Positions 25,047-33,238 of a DNA stretch of 64,000 nucleotides are shown in pieces. A program made the translations under genes and the position numbers. This DNA is from CAVXXD01 sp963765625 (GTDB taxonomy: Bacteria; Actinomycetota; Geothermincolia; Geothermincolales; Geothermincolaceae). A model generated the notes under the pieces. The model saw only the letters and a program-made list of their open reading frames with translations, had not been told where the DNA came from and ran no database searches. Position 1 is the first letter of the stretch. Each line of letters opens with the position of its first letter. The stretch is taken from contig CAVXXD010000015.1 of assembly GCA_963765625.1 (NCBI GenBank), positions 124,001-188,000 on the forward strand, read 5' to 3'.

Positions 25047-25052
25047 TATAAT
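25047..25052 (+). promoter_or_regulatory. -10 element upstream of the acyl-CoA synthetase gene
   Basis: Perfect TATAAT within TTGTATAATTC, 61 bases before the ATG at 25113. No convincing -35 lies at the right distance, so the promoter may depend on an activator or the AT-rich upstream region. Confidence 0.38.
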
Positions 25053-25112
25053 TCAGAGGTCAGATTTTCGCCGCTTTCACCAAGCGGCCGGCCTTAAGAA
25101 GAGGAGTATACA

Positions 25113-26576
25113 ATGAAGCACGATTTCAACAAGGCCTTCTATCCCAAGAGCATCGCATTGGTAGGAGCCTCCAACAACCTTCTCAAGTGGGGGTCATTCC
25201 TGCTCAGCCACATCATCTCAGGCGGCTTTGCCAAAGAGAACGTTTACCCCATCAATTCCCGCGAAGAGATCATCCACGACATGCCCGCCTACCCCGACCT
25301 CGATTCTCTCCCCCACCCGGTAGACCTGGTCATCGTCACCACTCCAGCTCCCGCCGTTCCATCGGTTCTTCAGGATTGCGCCCGCCTGGGCATGAAAAAC
25401 ATCATCGTGATCTCCTCGAGCTTCAGCGAGGTGGGGCCAGAAGGGACCAGGCTGGAAGAAGAAATAATCCGGATCGCGGAGGATCAGGGGATGACCATGA
25501 TCGGCCCCAACACCATGGGTATCGTCAACACCGCGGTGGACATGTATGCCCTGGGGGCTCCCATCCAATTGCCCAAAGGCAAGATCTCTTTCGTCTCCCA
25601 GAGCGGCAACGTCGGCGCCCAGATGCTGGGGTGGGCCATGGGCCAGGGCATCGGTTTCGGAAAGTTCGTTGGCACCGGCAACGAAGCCTCCATCCACTGC
25701 GAGGAAATGATAGAGTATTTCGGTGAGGACCCTGACACCGACCTCATCCTCGCCTACCTGGAAGGGGTCGACAACGGCCAGCTCTTCGTGGATCTCTGTA
25801 AAAAGACATCGGAGGTCAAGCCGATCATCGCCCTCAAGTCCGGAAGAACCGAAGCCGGGGGCAAAGCGGCCATGTCCCATACCGGTTCCCTGGCCGGGTC
25901 CGATCTCATTTATGACTCCGCCTTCCGGCAGGCAGGCATCATCAGGGCCGATTCGTCCCAGGAGATGCTGGATCTGGCCAAGTCCTTCGGGCGCCTTCCC
26001 CTGCCGCCCGGCAACCGCGTCGGCATCCTCACCCTTGGCGGAGGCTGGGGCGTAATCGCCACCGACGCCGCTGCCCAGGCCGGCTTCATCCTCGCGCCGC
26101 TGGACGAAGAGACCATTCGGGTCTGCGACGAGGTTCTGCCACCTTTCTGGAGCCACGGCAACCCCGTCGATCTGGTAGGCAACCTCAACGTCGACAACCA
26201 CCTGCAGATACTTGAGAAGATGGCTGCCTCCCCCAACCTCGACGCCATCATCTCCCTGGGCTCCCTGGGTACCAATACCATGATTGGTATGTCTACCATG
26301 GTGGCACAAGAGGAGATGAAGATGGAGCAGGGTTTCTTTAAGAGCTTTCTGGCTAGCATCCAGCAGCGGAACCGCTTCTTCCTCAACCGGTGTAACGAAC
26401 TGATCCAGGAATTCGGCAAGCCCATCGTCTTCGTGGAGATGCAGTTCCTGGGTGATGACCAGCTGGTCGACCTGGAACAGGGCAAGTCGGTCATCTTCAC
26501 CGACCCGGAAAAGGCCGCCGCCGTTCTTCACAAGATGCGTGTCTACAACGAATGGCTCAACCGCCCCAGGGGTTGA
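25113..26576 (+). CDS. ADP-forming acyl-CoA synthetase alpha subunit (CoA-binding)
   Basis: A 487-residue member of the NDP-forming acetyl-CoA synthetase alpha-subunit family, which in anaerobes turns acyl-CoA plus ADP and phosphate into acid and ATP. The CoA-binding Rossmann domain opens FYPKSIALVGASNNLLKWG; the succinyl-CoA-synthetase-like domains follow, with SQSGNVGAQMLGWA and AAMSHTGSLAGSD, whose His is the phosphorylated catalytic residue. The ATP-grasp beta subunit, usually fused or adjacent, is absent here. The AcuA-type acetyltransferase 2.4 kb away also points to acyl-CoA handling. Substrate is unknown. Confidence 0.83.
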   Translation: MKHDFNKAFYPKSIALVGASNNLLKWGSFLLSHIISGGFAKENVYPINSREEIIHDMPAYPDLDSLPHPVDLVIVTTPAPAVPSVLQDCARLGMKNIIVISSSFSEVGPEGTRLEEEIIRIAEDQGMTMIGPNTMGIVNTAVDMYALGAPIQLPKGKISFVSQSGNVGAQMLGWAMGQGIGFGKFVGTGNEASIHCEEMIEYFGEDPDTDLILAYLEGVDNGQLFVDLCKKTSEVKPIIALKSGRTEAGGKAAMSHTGSLAGSDLIYDSAFRQAGIIRADSSQEMLDLAKSFGRLPLPPGNRVGILTLGGGWGVIATDAAAQAGFILAPLDEETIRVCDEVLPPFWSHGNPVDLVGNLNVDNHLQILEKMAASPNLDAIISLGSLGTNTMIGMSTMVAQEEMKMEQGFFKSFLASIQQRNRFFLNRCNELIQEFGKPIVFVEMQFLGDDQLVDLEQGKSVIFTDPEKAAAVLHKMRVYNEWLNRPRG

Positions 26577-26652
26577 CGTTACGGTGCTGAAATAAGAAAA
26601 TGTACGGTGTTCGGGAATGACAGGGTTTTGGTTCAAACGGAGGTGACATCGG

Positions 26653-26832
26653 ATGACGGACCAGCTAGAAATCAGGACCACAGGCGAGACGGCTCCGGCC
26701 GGGAAATATTACTGCGATAAGTGCGGTACCGAATACGAGCAGAAGGATGAGAGTTCCACCCTGCCCGACTGCCCCAAGGAAGGCATCTGGACGGTATGGA
26801 ACCCCGCCCAGATGACGGTTCGCAACTTCTAA
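26653..26832 (+). CDS. small zinc-ribbon protein (59 residues)
   Basis: A short gene with GGAGGTGA six bases before the ATG. The core YYCDKCGTEYEQKDE has one CxxC, and LPDCPKEGIWTVWNP supplies a further Cys and conserved aromatics, resembling rubredoxin-like or small zinc-ribbon proteins, though the fourth ligand is unclear. It follows the acyl-CoA synthetase by 76 bases and ends just before a strong terminator, so the two may share a transcript. Function unknown. Confidence 0.72.
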   Translation: MTDQLEIRTTGETAPAGKYYCDKCGTEYEQKDESSTLPDCPKEGIWTVWNPAQMTVRNF

Positions 26833-26850
26833 GACAGCTTTCCTTAACTG

Positions 26851-26879
26851 AAAAAAGAGGCCCGCGGGCCTCTTTTTTT
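26851..26879 (+). terminator. strong bidirectional Rho-independent terminator
   Basis: Near-perfect inverted repeat AAAAAAGAGGCCC-GC-GGGCCTCTTTTTT. Runs of A and T on both sides allow use from either strand, ending the small zinc-ribbon gene and the convergent response regulator gene. Confidence 0.93.
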
Positions 26880-26901
26880 ACCCCTCCGGGGATGAGCATT
26901 A

Positions 26902-27273
26902 CTAATCCGGCAGGACTTCTTTGATCACCCCAACCAGGTCGTTGATGGAGAAAGGCTTGACCAGGCAGCCCTCCACCGTTATTTTGCCATCATGCTCGAT
27001 CTCCTCAACAGCCTTTTTCATGGCCGATATGACGATTATGGGAACCTGCCGGAGGTCCTCCGCCTCCTTTAGCTGGTGATAGACCTCAAAGCCATCGACG
27101 TGCGGCATCATTATGTCGAGGAGGATGAGGGAGGGCTTGATGCCCTGCATCTTCTCCACCACCCCTTCGGAACGCACGAATCCCTCTACCTGGTAGTTGT
27201 GGCGCTCCAGGATTATGCTCACCAGGTCTATCATGTCCTGGTCATCTTCTATGTAAGCTATTGTCCTTTCCAT
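26902..27273 (-). CDS. single-domain response regulator (CheY-like)
   Basis: A 123-residue receiver domain with nothing attached. Acidic pocket EDDQD near residue 9, phospho-acceptor in SLILLDIMMPHVDG (Asp near 53), the conserved Ser in IIVISAMKKA, and CLVKPFSINDL with the switch Lys are all present, so it should be phosphorylatable. No kinase is adjacent; candidate partners in the window are the PAS kinase at 33.8 kb or unlinked genes. Output is probably by protein binding. Confidence 0.88.
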   Translation of the reverse strand: MERTIAYIEDDQDMIDLVSIILERHNYQVEGFVRSEGVVEKMQGIKPSLILLDIMMPHVDGFEVYHQLKEAEDLRQVPIIVISAMKKAVEEIEHDGKITVEGCLVKPFSINDLVGVIKEVLPD

Positions 27274-27361
27274 ACACTCATCTCCCCTGCCTATATAATC
27301 GTAATTACAGGGGTAAAAGTTTACACATTTTTAAAAGTCGTCAAAAAGTTGTGAAAGCACA

Positions 27362-28231
27362 TCAAAGCCCTCGCATATGTTCGGGCCGGAGCATCTCCGG
27401 GCTGGCCAGAGCTCCATCGATAGCAGCGAGGATGCCTTCGCGGTCACGGCTAAGCACTCCCCGCAGCGGCAGATAGTTCGAGGCGTGGTTTGACCTGAAC
27501 ACGCTGGCGTGAACGTCGATACCGTCAACCAGGACGCGCAGTTCCTTGAGCATCCCCAGGGAGTCGATAAGCACGAAGTCCCCGTCAAGCATGCGCTTGT
27601 GCAAGGGTGTACCCGGTATGACCATGAGGGTGAGAGCGCTGATATATTCCGGCTGCATCATGGAGATGACCCGGGCAGAGCATTCCGCGTGCCTCTTCGA
27701 ACCTTCTTCCCCGCCCAGTCCCAGGAGGATGATCACCGAAGCCGCCATCCCCACTTCCCGGCCCTTCAGCACCGCTTCTACCATCTCGTCGGAAGTGGCG
27801 CCTTTTTTTACTTTTGCCAGCACTTCGTCGTCACCGCTCTCCAGGCCCAGGTAGAAGATACCGAGCCCGGCTTCTTTCAGCTTCACGAGATCCCCGGTGC
27901 TCTTGTCGAGCAAGTTGCGAGCGTTGGCGTATATGCCCACGCGCTCCAGGCGGGGGAAAGCACTCTCCAACCTGCCAAGTATGGCCTCAAGGTCAGCGGT
28001 GCTCCTCTCCAAGGCGTCGCCGTCGGCCAGAAAGACCCGGCGGGTACGGGGTATGGCCTTCGAAGCCATGGAGATATCTTCAAATATCTCGTCCAGGGGA
28101 CGGTGCTGATAGCGCACACCCTTGTAAGTCGCGCAGAATGTGCAGGCGTTATGGGAACACCCGTAGGTGGTCTGGAGTATATAGCTGTAGGCCTCGCTCG
28201 GCGGCCTGATGACCATTCCCTTGTACCTCAA
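27362..28231 (-). CDS. radical SAM protein
   Basis: A 289-residue radical SAM enzyme of unknown substrate. The cluster motif is YGCSHNACTFCATYKG near residues 23-38, in which cysteines are spaced C-x4-C-x2-C instead of the classical C-x3-C-x2-C; this GCSHNxCxFC form recurs in an uncharacterised family. GLESGDDEVL near 137 and IILLGLGGEEG near 175 are the usual SAM-contact strands. The start is a TTG with AAGGGG seven bases upstream, although an ATG five codons later is possible. Neighbours do not suggest a pathway. Confidence 0.8.
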   Translation of the reverse strand: MRYKGMVIRPPSEAYSYILQTTYGCSHNACTFCATYKGVRYQHRPLDEIFEDISMASKAIPRTRRVFLADGDALERSTADLEAILGRLESAFPRLERVGIYANARNLLDKSTGDLVKLKEAGLGIFYLGLESGDDEVLAKVKKGATSDEMVEAVLKGREVGMAASVIILLGLGGEEGSKRHAECSARVISMMQPEYISALTLMVIPGTPLHKRMLDGDFVLIDSLGMLKELRVLVDGIDVHASVFRSNHASNYLPLRGVLSRDREGILAAIDGALASPEMLRPEHMRGL

Positions 28232-28327
28232 CGTAGACCCCTTTCGATAGCAGGCTTCTAGAACGTGATTATCCTACATCGAAAGGACTTTTGATGGAAG
28301 CCGGGGGCCGTATCTCGTCTTTGCAGC

Positions 28328-28984
28328 TTAGAACGGCATACTTGAACGAAGCAGGACCGCGCGGACGGGAGCGCCCTCAGCCCCCGACAGATTTAGCGGA
28401 AGTGCAACAATAAAGTACTCGCCATCGCTGGCACCGGAGAGGTCCAGCCCTTCCAGGACCGGGATGCCCGCCCCCAGCAGGGCCAGGTGGGCCCCGGCTC
28501 CGGAAGCGCCGTATTCTTCTATACTTAGGCAGTCAATACCCACCAGGGCTACCCTCCTCTCCCGGAGAAAGGCCGCGCCGGCTGGAGTTAGATAGACATA
28601 TTCATGGAGGAATTCATCCAGGGGCAGCCTCTCTGAGTTGGCCGTCTTAAAGAGGACTCTCTCTCCGGCACGTATGCCTCTCCTCTCCAGTTCAGGCGCG
28701 TCGATGCTCACAAGATCGTGCCAGTCCAGCACCCTGGCCGGGCCCACCAGCACCTCCAGGGGGATTTTCTGGACCTCGTCCCCTTCCTCCAGGTAGTGGT
28801 TGGGAGCGTCGATATGGGTCCCCGCATGAGCGCCCAAAGTCAGAACCGAGAGGTTGAAGGTATCGCCCGCGGCGATGCGCCGGATCTTCTCCACGGATAC
28901 CTCGGAGTCTCCGGGATAGACCACCATTCCCGTGTACACTGGCAGTGAGATATCGATTATCTCTAAGGGTTTTTTCGGCTCCAT
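28328..28984 (-). CDS. cyclase family protein (kynurenine formamidase-like metal hydrolase)
   Basis: A 218-residue member of the cyclase/KynB family. The metal-binding motif is LGAHAGTHIDAPNHYLEEG near residues 50-68 (HxGTHxDxPxH), with IDISLPVYTGMVVYPGD at the N-terminus and GIDCLSIEEYG near 150. Family members hydrolyse N-formylkynurenine or related amides and lactones, but most close homologues are uncharacterised, and no tryptophan catabolism genes are nearby. Its start overlaps the end of the acetyltransferase gene by 22 bases, suggesting co-translation. Confidence 0.82.
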   Translation of the reverse strand: MEPKKPLEIIDISLPVYTGMVVYPGDSEVSVEKIRRIAAGDTFNLSVLTLGAHAGTHIDAPNHYLEEGDEVQKIPLEVLVGPARVLDWHDLVSIDAPELERRGIRAGERVLFKTANSERLPLDEFLHEYVYLTPAGAAFLRERRVALVGIDCLSIEEYGASGAGAHLALLGAGIPVLEGLDLSGASDGEYFIVALPLNLSGAEGAPVRAVLLRSSMPF

Positions 28985-29667
28985 CTTTCCAGTTCCTCTT
29001 GTATGGACCTGGGGCGGCCGCGCATGGCCGCCCAGGTTCCTTCCCTGAAAAGAAGCCGGTCAAAAGCCTCGTAGAGCTCCTTGGCAACTCGCGGCCCTAT
29101 CCTGGCTGAAAAGAAGTTGGCCGGGTCCAGGGCGATGTTGGGCTCATCAGTGTCATAGTATACAAAGCCAGCTTTTTCCAGGAACTTGAGCAGCATTGTC
29201 CGGTATTTAGCCTTGGAGACCCCCAGGCCTTCCAGGTCCCAGTGCCATGAATAGCCGGTACACATTACGATCTTGTCATCAAAGAAAGGGTTTCCCATGA
29301 GGTGCTCCAGCATCATCTCCGCGATACCCAGCGAGCGATATTCCGAACTGACCTCTATGGCCATGGCTTCGATCAGGCCCTGGTCCTTGAGCTGGCTCCA
29401 TCGCTCCGTCTCCATGGGCGGAGCGATGGCCACGAAACCGATGATTTCCCCCTGTTCGTTGCAGGCTATGGTCACGTCTGAACCGGGACTTCCAGCAAGC
29501 CTTATCAGCGCCTTCTGCTCTCTAGAAGCGGGATAGTTCGGGCCCGAGAACACCCCCATGCCCGGCCCTAGCGCCAGACCGGAGATGAATTCCGGGTCTG
29601 CACCGGCCTTCAGATAGACCATCCCTTTAGGGGTTTCGAGGAGCCGGTCCGCCGCGTGCTCTTCCAA
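28963..29667 (-). CDS. acuA: AcuA-type GNAT acetyltransferase
   Basis: A 234-residue acetyltransferase resembling Bacillus AcuA, which acetylates and inactivates acetyl-CoA synthetase. The shared signature includes ETERWSQLKDQGLIEAMAIE, the acetyl-CoA site SSEYRSLGIAEMML, VMCTGYSWHWDLEGLG and DTDEPNIALDPANFFSARIG. No acuB or acuC is visible. The ADP-forming synthetase at 25.1 kb or an unlinked AMP-forming one could be its target; this is inference. It overlaps the cyclase gene. Confidence 0.83.
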   Translation of the reverse strand: MEEHAADRLLETPKGMVYLKAGADPEFISGLALGPGMGVFSGPNYPASREQKALIRLAGSPGSDVTIACNEQGEIIGFVAIAPPMETERWSQLKDQGLIEAMAIEVSSEYRSLGIAEMMLEHLMGNPFFDDKIVMCTGYSWHWDLEGLGVSKAKYRTMLLKFLEKAGFVYYDTDEPNIALDPANFFSARIGPRVAKELYEAFDRLLFREGTWAAMRGRPRSIQEELERWSRKNP

Positions 29668-29816
29668 ACGACCCTCCCGTGATAAGCGCGGCGCCTCCGA
29701 AGCACCACTCGGCTTGCCTTGAACACATCTTCAATAATATAGCAATTACCGCCTCAAAGTGATATGTTTTACGACGTCTTTGTCCCTTTAGCAAACCGAT
29801 TCTATGCAGGTGAAAC

Positions 29817-30653
29817 ATGGCAGAAACAGATAAGGCGTCAAGCATAGCGGAGTTGGCTGGAGGCGCCCAGCTTCGTTCCATACACGCCATCAACCAGCTC
29901 CCGCTGGAGACAAAGGAAAGAATCTATCAGCGGCTAATCCCGAACAGGTTGTTCACCAGGTTCTCCATCGACCCGCTCACTTTTCTCAACACCGACCAGG
30001 AGAGGGTCATTGATTTCATCACGCCCAGACAGGCAGGGTTTGCCATCATCGAGATGCGCCGACACCCTGAGGACAAGGACTGTATCTTCTTTCTGGAGAT
30101 GGCGGATACCCCACTTTCAAAGGTGGAGATAACCTTTCTTATCGTCAACGACCCTGACAGCCCACGGTTCGACATTGACCGTGACGAGGAGGGGCGTCGC
30201 ACCAAGTTTGGCACGGCTCGACGCAACCCCGCCGAAGAGGCCCGGGCCATGCGTAACGGGCTCGCCCCCGGGCAGATCCGCAAGGGCCTGGGGGTGATGC
30301 ATGATTTCATGCCCGAGCTCATCGAATTCGTGCACCAGATGAGGCACGACGTATTCCTGGTAGAGCCCCTGGCTTACCACAGCGCCATCGCCTTCGAGCA
30401 ATATGGCTTCAACTACCTGCGCGGCCAGAAGAAGATGGACTACATACAGAGGGAATTCCAACCTGGTGGCGAGCTCTTCGATCGGTTGGACGGCAGCACG
30501 CCATTCCGCCAGCCGGGGGCTGAAAGGACCATCAGGGGCCGCAGCTGGGCTATCCATGACGGCATTCTGGGTGAGCCATGGCGCGATGTGGAGATGTACC
30601 GCTCAGTCGACAGGCCTGCCCGGATCTCCACCTTTCCAGGCGGAGAATTCTAG
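29817..30653 (+). CDS. conserved hypothetical soluble protein
   Basis: A 278-residue protein with no membrane segment or cysteine motif. Visible features are LNTDQERVIDFITPRQAGFA (about 60-80), EMRRHPEDKDCIFFLEMADT (about 83-102) and a His-containing stretch VMHDFMPELIEFVHQMRHDVF (read as two overlapping parts near 160-180) that could bind metal. The ATG follows AGGTGA. The next gene, a membrane protein, starts directly after the stop (TAGATG), so the two are translationally linked. I do not recognise the family. Confidence 0.6.
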   Translation: MAETDKASSIAELAGGAQLRSIHAINQLPLETKERIYQRLIPNRLFTRFSIDPLTFLNTDQERVIDFITPRQAGFAIIEMRRHPEDKDCIFFLEMADTPLSKVEITFLIVNDPDSPRFDIDRDEEGRRTKFGTARRNPAEEARAMRNGLAPGQIRKGLGVMHDFMPELIEFVHQMRHDVFLVEPLAYHSAIAFEQYGFNYLRGQKKMDYIQREFQPGGELFDRLDGSTPFRQPGAERTIRGRSWAIHDGILGEPWRDVEMYRSVDRPARISTFPGGEF

Positions 30654-31307
30654 ATGAGCGATGATGCGCAGGAGTCGGAATTCCCGGTAAAAACGGGAGA
30701 ACCCACTTTCACCTACCGCGCTTTCAACGGCATCAGCCGGGTTATGAACCCTGTCTACCTCGCTCCACCCGGCATGCTGGCCATATCCCTGAAATCCGTT
30801 CCCGCCACCCTGGAAGCCATCGCCTGGTGGTGCATATACCTTATCTTCTCCACCGTCATCCCCCTGGCCGACCTGACCTGGAGAAGAAAGACCGGGCGCA
30901 TCAGCGACTGGCACATCAGCCGTCGCGAGGAGCGTCCCGTCCCCATGTTGTTCGGCATTTTTTACGCCCTGCTGGGCATAGTTACACTCTATCTTCTGGG
31001 TGCACCGGAAGTCCTCAAGGCCTGCATGGTCACCGGATTGGCAACAGGCGTGATCGCTCTGCTGATAACCCTGGGCTGGAAGATCAGCCTGCACACCATG
31101 GGGGATACCCTGCTCGCCACCCTTATCGCCCTGGTCTTCAAACAGCCGTGGTATTCCCCCCTGAACGTCCTCATGGCTTTGGCGGTAATAATGACCGGGG
31201 TCTCCCGCCGCTACCTGAGGAAGCACACCGTGCCCCAGATCATAGGCGGAGCGGTACTCGGCGCCTCCCTGGGAGTCGCGGTTTTCTACGCTTACGGGCT
31301 GATTTGA
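30654..31307 (+). CDS. PAP2-like integral membrane protein
   Basis: A 217-residue membrane protein with about five hydrophobic helices (around residues 55-75, 98-118, 122-142, 150-175, 195-215). LITLGWKISLHTMGDTL and GVSRRYLRKHTVPQIIGGAVLG resemble the first and third motifs of the PAP2 phosphatase family (KxS, SRxxLxxHxxxD), but the Asp that ends the motif is Gln here, so catalysis may be lost or altered. It starts immediately after the upstream hypothetical gene. Confidence 0.65.
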   Translation: MSDDAQESEFPVKTGEPTFTYRAFNGISRVMNPVYLAPPGMLAISLKSVPATLEAIAWWCIYLIFSTVIPLADLTWRRKTGRISDWHISRREERPVPMLFGIFYALLGIVTLYLLGAPEVLKACMVTGLATGVIALLITLGWKISLHTMGDTLLATLIALVFKQPWYSPLNVLMALAVIMTGVSRRYLRKHTVPQIIGGAVLGASLGVAVFYAYGLI

Positions 31308-31398
31308 CATCACTGCCCCCCGGTGTTAGTTTCGGGTTTACAATCGTTAGTCACGGCAAGACGCCGTATCCTTGAGACACCACTAGGAGGTGAGCCTG

Positions 31399-32415
31399 TT
31401 GATAGTTGTGATGGCTTCCGACGCCACCAGGGAACAGATCGACGCGGTTATGCGGAAGATCGAGGAATTTGGGCTGCAGGTCCACCCCATCTACGGCGTA
31501 GAGAAAACGGTAATCGGGGTCATCGGGGACAACAAGACCGTGATCGTCGAGACCATGATCGGTTTTCCCGGTGTCGAGAGCATCATTCCCATCCTCAAGC
31601 CTTACAAACTGGCGGCTAGGGACACTCGGCCACAAGGCTCGGTCATCGACGTACGCGGTGTTCAGATAGGCGGCGGTACCCTGACGGTCATGGCCGGCCC
31701 ATGCGCGGTGGAAAGTCGCGACCAGATCCTCAACTCCGCTCGCATGGTCAAGATGGCGGGCGGGTCGATTCTGCGGGGCGGTGCCTATAAGCCGCGTTCC
31801 AGCCCGTACAGCTTCCAGGGCCTGGGAGAAGAAGGCCTCCGCTACCTGGCGGAAGCACGTGATGAAACCGGCCTACCGGTCATCACCGAACTCACCGATC
31901 CCCGCAATATCGATCTCTTCTGCGAGTATGCCGACATCTTACAGATCGGCGCGCGCAACATGCAGAATTTCATCCTTCTTACCGAGGTGGGAAAGAGCGG
32001 CCACCCCGTTCTGCTGAAAAGAGGCCCCAGCGCGACCATCGAGGAACTCCTGCTGGCGGCGGAATACATAATAAAAGAAGGTAATGAGCAGATAATCCTG
32101 TGCGAGAGAGGAATCAGTACCTTTGAGACCCATACTCGCAACACCCTGGACCTCAGCGCCGTGGCCGTGCTGAAGCGCCTGACCCACCTGCCGGTGGTGG
32201 CCGACCCCAGCCACGCCGTGGGGCTTTCTGCCATCGTGCCGGACATGTGCTATGCCGCCGTCGCCGCGGGGGTTGACGGCCTGCTCGTCGAGATCCACCC
32301 CTCACCTAATTCCGCGCTCTGTGATGGACCGCAGTCCCTGAGCTTCGAAGACTTCTCTTCCACCATGGCAAGGATCAAGAAAGTCGCCCAGGTGATGGGG
32401 AAGACCATGGAGTGA
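31399..32415 (+). CDS. aroF: 3-deoxy-7-phosphoheptulonate (DAHP) synthase
   Basis: First step of the shikimate pathway: condensation of PEP with erythrose 4-phosphate. The 338-residue protein is of the Thermotoga-type (class I beta): a small ferredoxin-like regulatory domain (MIVVMASDATREQIDAVM to about residue 65), then the barrel with VMAGPCAVES, GGAYKPRSSPYSFQG, LLKRGPSATIEELL and PVVADPSHAVG. The TTG at 31399 is chosen because AGGAGGTGA lies five bases upstream and the protein then starts like its relatives. No other aromatic gene is nearby. Confidence 0.94.
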   Translation: MIVVMASDATREQIDAVMRKIEEFGLQVHPIYGVEKTVIGVIGDNKTVIVETMIGFPGVESIIPILKPYKLAARDTRPQGSVIDVRGVQIGGGTLTVMAGPCAVESRDQILNSARMVKMAGGSILRGGAYKPRSSPYSFQGLGEEGLRYLAEARDETGLPVITELTDPRNIDLFCEYADILQIGARNMQNFILLTEVGKSGHPVLLKRGPSATIEELLLAAEYIIKEGNEQIILCERGISTFETHTRNTLDLSAVAVLKRLTHLPVVADPSHAVGLSAIVPDMCYAAVAAGVDGLLVEIHPSPNSALCDGPQSLSFEDFSSTMARIKKVAQVMGKTME

Positions 32416-32422
32416 CTGTTTC

Positions 32423-33100
32423 TCAGAGGGAATAGACAGCAAGCCCTTCTATCTTCAGGAATCTCTTGACGTAATCTCCCTGCAGCTCCTCTTTGAGAGG
32501 GTTGCGGATGATGTATAGATATATGTCCGAACGAGCGTCGTATTCGTCCGTGCGTAGCGGTTTGGGTATCGTTATATATTCACGCAACCCCTCCATGTCG
32601 GCATAGAGCTCCTCCACGACATGAAGGTCCCTCTCGCGCGACATGCCCATGATCGCGAATTGGGTCGCGTATTCGAAAAAGATGACCTTGGTGAGCCCGG
32701 GGATTATCCCTTTATACATGGTCCAGCAGTTCATCATGGGATTGAAGGCATCCACCTCGCGGATGTCCCCCGCTCCCGGTATCACCAGCCCGGCGACATC
32801 CTTTTCCAGTTTTCTCAGCAACGTGCCCAGGTCGGCCTCCGGCGAGATTAGCGCAGTGAGTCCCTTGAGAACCACGCCTCCCGCCAGGACCACCTTGGAA
32901 AAAGCCGGGTTGGACGTCATCACGGAATTTCCCTCTGGCGACCCCTCATGGTAGCTCTTGAGTGATTTCTGGAGTTCGTCGGCATTGATGCCAAAGGCGA
33001 GGAAGTTCAACCGTTTCCAGTTCTCATTGTTATTCTCGGCCAGAATCCCCAGGCCCGGTTCACCATTGAATGCATAGAAAAAAGCCCTTTGAGTGATCAC
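32423..33100 (-). CDS. conserved hypothetical protein
   Basis: A 225-residue soluble protein, convergent with aroF. It starts GTG at 33100, with GAGGGAG eight bases upstream. Visible segments include FLAFGINADELQKSLKSYH, LVIPGAGDIREVDAFNPMM and a hydrophobic stretch GIIPGLTKVIFFEYATQFAI, too interrupted to be a clear membrane helix. No catalytic motif is recognised. A divergent acyltransferase gene lies 138 bases upstream. Confidence 0.55.
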   Translation of the reverse strand: MITQRAFFYAFNGEPGLGILAENNNENWKRLNFLAFGINADELQKSLKSYHEGSPEGNSVMTSNPAFSKVVLAGGVVLKGLTALISPEADLGTLLRKLEKDVAGLVIPGAGDIREVDAFNPMMNCWTMYKGIIPGLTKVIFFEYATQFAIMGMSRERDLHVVEELYADMEGLREYITIPKPLRTDEYDARSDIYLYIIRNPLKEELQGDYVKRFLKIEGLAVYSL

Positions 33101-33182
33101 AGATACGACTCCCTCATGGCACGCGCCCCATCGAATTCCGACTCATCCGGTTTCCGGCGCCAGCGATATTCTCTTTTACCCA

Positions 33183-33197
33183 TATAATCATTATAAT
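33183..33197 (+). promoter_or_regulatory. two candidate -10 elements before the acyltransferase gene
   Basis: TATAAT occurs twice, at 33183-33188 and 33192-33197. For the second, TTCTCT sits 17 bases upstream as a weak -35. Transcription would start near 33204, about 35 bases before the TTG start codon. Confidence 0.35.
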
Positions 33198-33238
33198 CTT
33201 CGTTGTTGTTCATGAAACCCCTTCGAGGAGGTATTAGC

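Noticed and set aside
25218..26681. 487-codon open frame on the minus strand opposite the acyl-CoA synthetase gene
   Set aside because: Mirror image of a conserved gene, with no ribosome site and no family motifs.
26653..26832. LysW-type lysine carrier protein
   Set aside because: The small zinc-ribbon protein lacks the acidic C-terminus ending in Glu that carries the amino-acid cargo, and no lysX/lysZ genes are near.
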